From Nymphaea colorata (lineage: Eukaryota > Streptophyta > Magnoliopsida > Nymphaeales > Nymphaeaceae), in contig NC_045139.1 in assembly GCF_008831285.2 (NCBI RefSeq), positions 19,140,354 through 19,204,353 of the forward strand: DNA of 64,000 nucleotides, written 5' to 3'. Shown piece after piece: positions 60,561 to 64,000 of the stretch; positions within the stretch are counted from its first letter, which is position 1, and each line of letters opens with the position of its first letter. The position numbers and the translations under genes were made by a program. The notes below the pieces were generated by a model. That model was not told the DNA's origin and searched no databases. It worked only from the letters and a program-made list of their open reading frames with translations.

Positions 60561-63500
60561 ATTATGATTTCTGACTGTCGCACCGTCCATCGAGAATCCG
60601 GGGACTTCTTCCGCGCCGGACCGGACGGGTTTTTTTTTTCTTTTTTTTTTCCGAGAGATGGCCGGCGGCAAAAACAAAGACTATTGCAGAGCACCGACTG
60701 TGGAGTAGCAGGAGAAGAAGACGGCTGCCTTTGGGTACTCTCTCTCTCCCGTTCTCTCTCCCTCCTTGATCGAGGGAACCATGTGGCAAGACGACCATGG
60801 GAGAATGCAACTCCTTCTCATTGTAGAGAAGCAAAATAGAAAAGGATTTTTTTTTTACTTTTTTGCTGCATCTTTCATACTACTCAAAAATTAGGAGTTT
60901 AAAATGGAGTGACTGGACTAATTTGGGATTCCATTAGCTAGAATTCATAGGCCAAATTGAGAAGAATGTAATGAGTGTCGTGGATTTACCTTCTGTGGTA
61001 TATATAGTGAAACCGAAATGGCCAACATTAACATGCTAGTTGATCGATTTGTTAGGGAGGAATTATCGTGAGCTTCTTTGATTCCTTCAGCGACAGTTCT
61101 TTAAGTGGCGCTCATAATTGGCAGGGTATTTCTCTTATTCCCTCAATTCCACATGCTGAAGCCGAAGACAACCAACGTGATAGTTGCTCGATTTGTCACA
61201 GTGGTTTGTTTGTTAGGATGATTGGCAGGGGCTCTTCATACTGCTTAATGCCATAGAACAAGTCGAAGATGAATAACATGGTTATTGATCTATGGCCATT
61301 GGCAGTTTGAACCTGGGGTTTCTTATCCATTCGATGCCATAAGTGAAGCCAAGGACCAGGAATGTAGGTCGACTTTCGTTTTAACTCGTGTGATCCTTTG
61401 GGGGTGGTCGGGTTTCTTTTTTCTCCTCTTTATTTCAATGCTTAAAACTACAGGGCTGCGTGTGAACCATATTGTATGTTTTGGAAGGGCAGTCATATGA
61501 AGTCTGACTGGAAATGTTATTTTCTTCATCCCCTCTATTTCTGCATGTAATGGGTTAATCACAGCAATGATTATCGGAATCTAAACCTTGTTCACATGCT
61601 GCAGCATAACTGGACTTAAAAGGTGTTTCATTTTATATTATGCCAAGGTTGACCAAGATCAAGTTTCATCTGGCTTTGAATGATGGAGTTACTTTTTTGG
61701 TCAAATTAGTGTGTAGTGTCACGGATGAAACAAAGTCTGGCTGAAAATGTTTTGCTGTCCAAACTATAAGGAGGTTCAATTTATTGAAAGCAGAGAGATT
61801 CAAAAGTAAATAAGAACTCCTCTATACCTGGTGATACAAATGCCCCCAAGTTTTACGAGCCTGACTGTTGGTCTAAGTAATGTCCTCTATGGTAGTCATG
61901 TTTTTTGTTACAATGGGTATGGAAAGAGAATCACCACGGCTGAGAGCAAGGAAATTGCAGCCAAAAAGATGATGAGATCAGGTACGTTAAGAAAAATATT
62001 CATCAAAATTTGTTGACAGTTGGAGTTGAGTTTTACGGGATTCCATGTCCTTCATTCAATCCTTCATATCTGAGAAAGGTACCTATACCTCAGATATCTT
62101 TTATCATTTTCTTTTTTTTTCTCTTTTTTTTTGTTAACTTTGTTGCCACCTTCCAGCTGGTAGGATACTCTCACTTTATTTTACGATTGCGTCTGTCGGT
62201 AGAGATTATTTAAAACTTGCCAGTGGTTCTTGTTCTTTTTTAGTTGGCAAAGGTTAAGCTCTCCTCTGCATTAGGTCCTCCACGTTTCTAATCTTTCCAC
62301 GGGGTGTTGGAAGTTGTGCTTCTTTCAGGAATGGAATACAAGGAATTATGTTCCAAACAACATTTGGGTGCAGCTAGTAGGAATATTAAGCACATATTCA
62401 TATTTATCAGGAAGAATTTTTATGTCCTTTTAATCTTCTACAGTTTCTTGATTGCTATTTATCTGGTTTCTCACTTACAGTTACAGCTTATCCCAGGATC
62501 ACGTCTTTGTACTCAAAAATAAGGGGGCATGGAGAATTTTATACACATGTTATATTTATCTGGGATCAATTTTATGATTGGATTTAACAGGTAAAATAAA
62601 CGTAATGAAGTATTAAAGGTTAATATATTGAGAGCTTTTATTCTGGTTAGTCTGAAATCTTAGTTCAATTAACGCCACAGATGAGCCAGTTAGGAAATAT
62701 TTGATGACATCCATGATAGTGTAGATGTTGGAGGGTCTTTTTTATCTCAAAGGAGAGTAAAGAAAATTTCTGCTGTCCGGGTGAAGTGCTAGTGCAGAAA
62801 GCAGCCATGGCGTTTGTAAACGATGCAGGTTAAAGCCTGTGGCTTATGATTAATTGTATAAGTTGTGGGATAAGAATGCAGCAATCTTGTATATGCAATG
62901 AAAGAACAAAGCACGTTGGCGTCAACTGACATTTTATAAGTAGGACCAAGTGGAAATGGTTCATATTCAATACACATTCACATTATCAATGATCGACTGA
63001 GTTTTCCATTACAATTTCCAGAGATGATCCATTCTGTCACTAATTACCAGTTTACATGTGTTTCTACTTTTTGCTAGGCTAGCTTGTAGTATAAGGATAA
63101 TCATCTTACCATTATTATGATTCTGTTATAAGTGATTAAGAAGTGGAGATAATAGAATGATCTCTCTGTCCTATTACTCTTCCTGCTTGCAATTCACTTT
63201 TTTGTAAGAAATTCTTTCTATCCCTTCTCTAATGCATGCACATCTTTATGTTGATGATAGCATGATTCCAGCAAAAGAAAGGCAATCCTGACCAGTTCCC
63301 CTTTCCCTCTTTGACGGGACAGTAGAGGTTCACAAAGTTATTCAGGTGCTTCTTGTGATGTTGGATCATGTTTAGCTATTTGGTGGACAAACTTTAGTGT
63401 CGCTGGTAAAATTTTGTTGACATCGTGTTTATGCATTATCTGCGTTGTGTTTATTCAGTTTTGAACTGGATTTATTCTCCATTCAGTCTTTCAATACATG

Positions 63501-64000
63501 TTGCTCTCGCAGTCGCAGGAGGATAATGCCATGGGGATTAAAGCACCTTCCCTTCAGGTCAGGATACGGGTTTGCTTGCTTTTATATGTTCGCTGTTGAT
63601 TTGAGAATGTCTGCGTGTACTTTATTGATTTCTAATTCATGAAAGGGCTTTCAAAAATACTGTTATAAGTACCAGTGTTTTAAAAAAAAACACAAGAGGG
63701 AAAAGAAAAGAAAATTAAAAAAATTGGGAAAAATCGCAAAATTTTGGAAGAAATACCAAAGTGAAAAAAGCACATTTTATCATGCTTTTTCTCACTTAAA
63801 AAAAATTAATTTATTTTATTTTTTTGAAGCTTCTTTTGTCATATATTTAAATATTTTGAGTTTTGGTTAGCATTTTTATGAGAGAATTAGTAAAAAAAAA
63901 TCAAATCTTCATTTTTCCTTTTTTTTATTATTTTTTAATTTTTTGGAATCCCCAAAAAAGACAGACTTCTTGGTCAAAACCCAAACATGTTTTTCATTAT
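60561..64000. other. Unassigned region, possibly transcribed leader and introns of a gene running off the right edge
   Basis: A GC-richer patch at 60560-60840 with CT runs looks like a plant 5' UTR. Around 63512 an acceptor-like CTCTCGCAG is followed by an open stretch, ATGGGGATTAAAGCACC, ending at CAG|GTCAGG near 63560, which could be a short first coding exon. None of this is enough to call a gene. From about 63670 to the end the DNA is very A/T-rich and resembles the A-rich repeat at 50038-50401. Confidence 0.3.

Overview
This is a plant nuclear genome window, almost certainly from a flowering plant. Genes have many introns with GT-AG splice sites, the intergenic DNA is AT-rich, and there is a Ty1/copia retrotransposon, several families of short inverted-repeat elements and long (TA)n/(GA)n microsatellites. 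The protein families are plant-specific: phospholipase D delta, sterol methyltransferase 2, APR-like proteins and a plant two-BTB protein. One intronless gene is very GC-rich while its neighbours are AT-rich, a contrast common in monocots and some other lineages. I cannot name the species.

Layout, left to right. (1) 1-3033: 3' part of a copia element (integrase, reverse transcriptase, RNase H and the 3' LTR). (2) 3730-7123 (+): last four exons of a phospholipase D delta-type gene. Its 5' exons are not in the window, and the copia element sits just upstream in the same orientation, so it probably lies in an intron. (3) 8411-13367 (-): a complete 14-exon MFS transporter (462 aa), including a 33-nt exon and a probable GC-AG intron. 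(4) 13368-26831: a gene-poor, repeat-rich stretch. (5) 26832-27905 (+): intact intronless SMT2 (357 aa). (6) 27906-37654: a second repeat-rich, gene-poor stretch. (7) 37655-42168 (+): six-exon rhodanese-domain protein with an organelle-targeting-like N-terminus (197 aa). (8) 46118-51693 (+): 12-exon BTB/BACK/discoidin-like protein of the Arabidopsis At2g30600 type (824 aa). (9) 53215-58165 (-): four-exon 5'-adenylylsulfate reductase-like protein (311 aa). (10) 58166-64000: no gene that I can identify.

I assembled exons by hand from reading-frame continuity, splice consensus and remembered family patterns. In all four multi-exon genes that lie fully in the window, and in the visible part of PLD, the reading phases close exactly. 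The genes are unrelated housekeeping or signalling genes (lipid signalling, transport, sterol synthesis, sulfur transfer, ubiquitin-adaptor-like, thioredoxin-fold), not a cluster or operon. The most distinctive non-gene content is a family of hAT-like MITEs with termini like CAGGGGCGGAGCTAGG. Four of its copies have recognisable 8-bp target-site duplications. I found no evidence of a novel multi-gene system.
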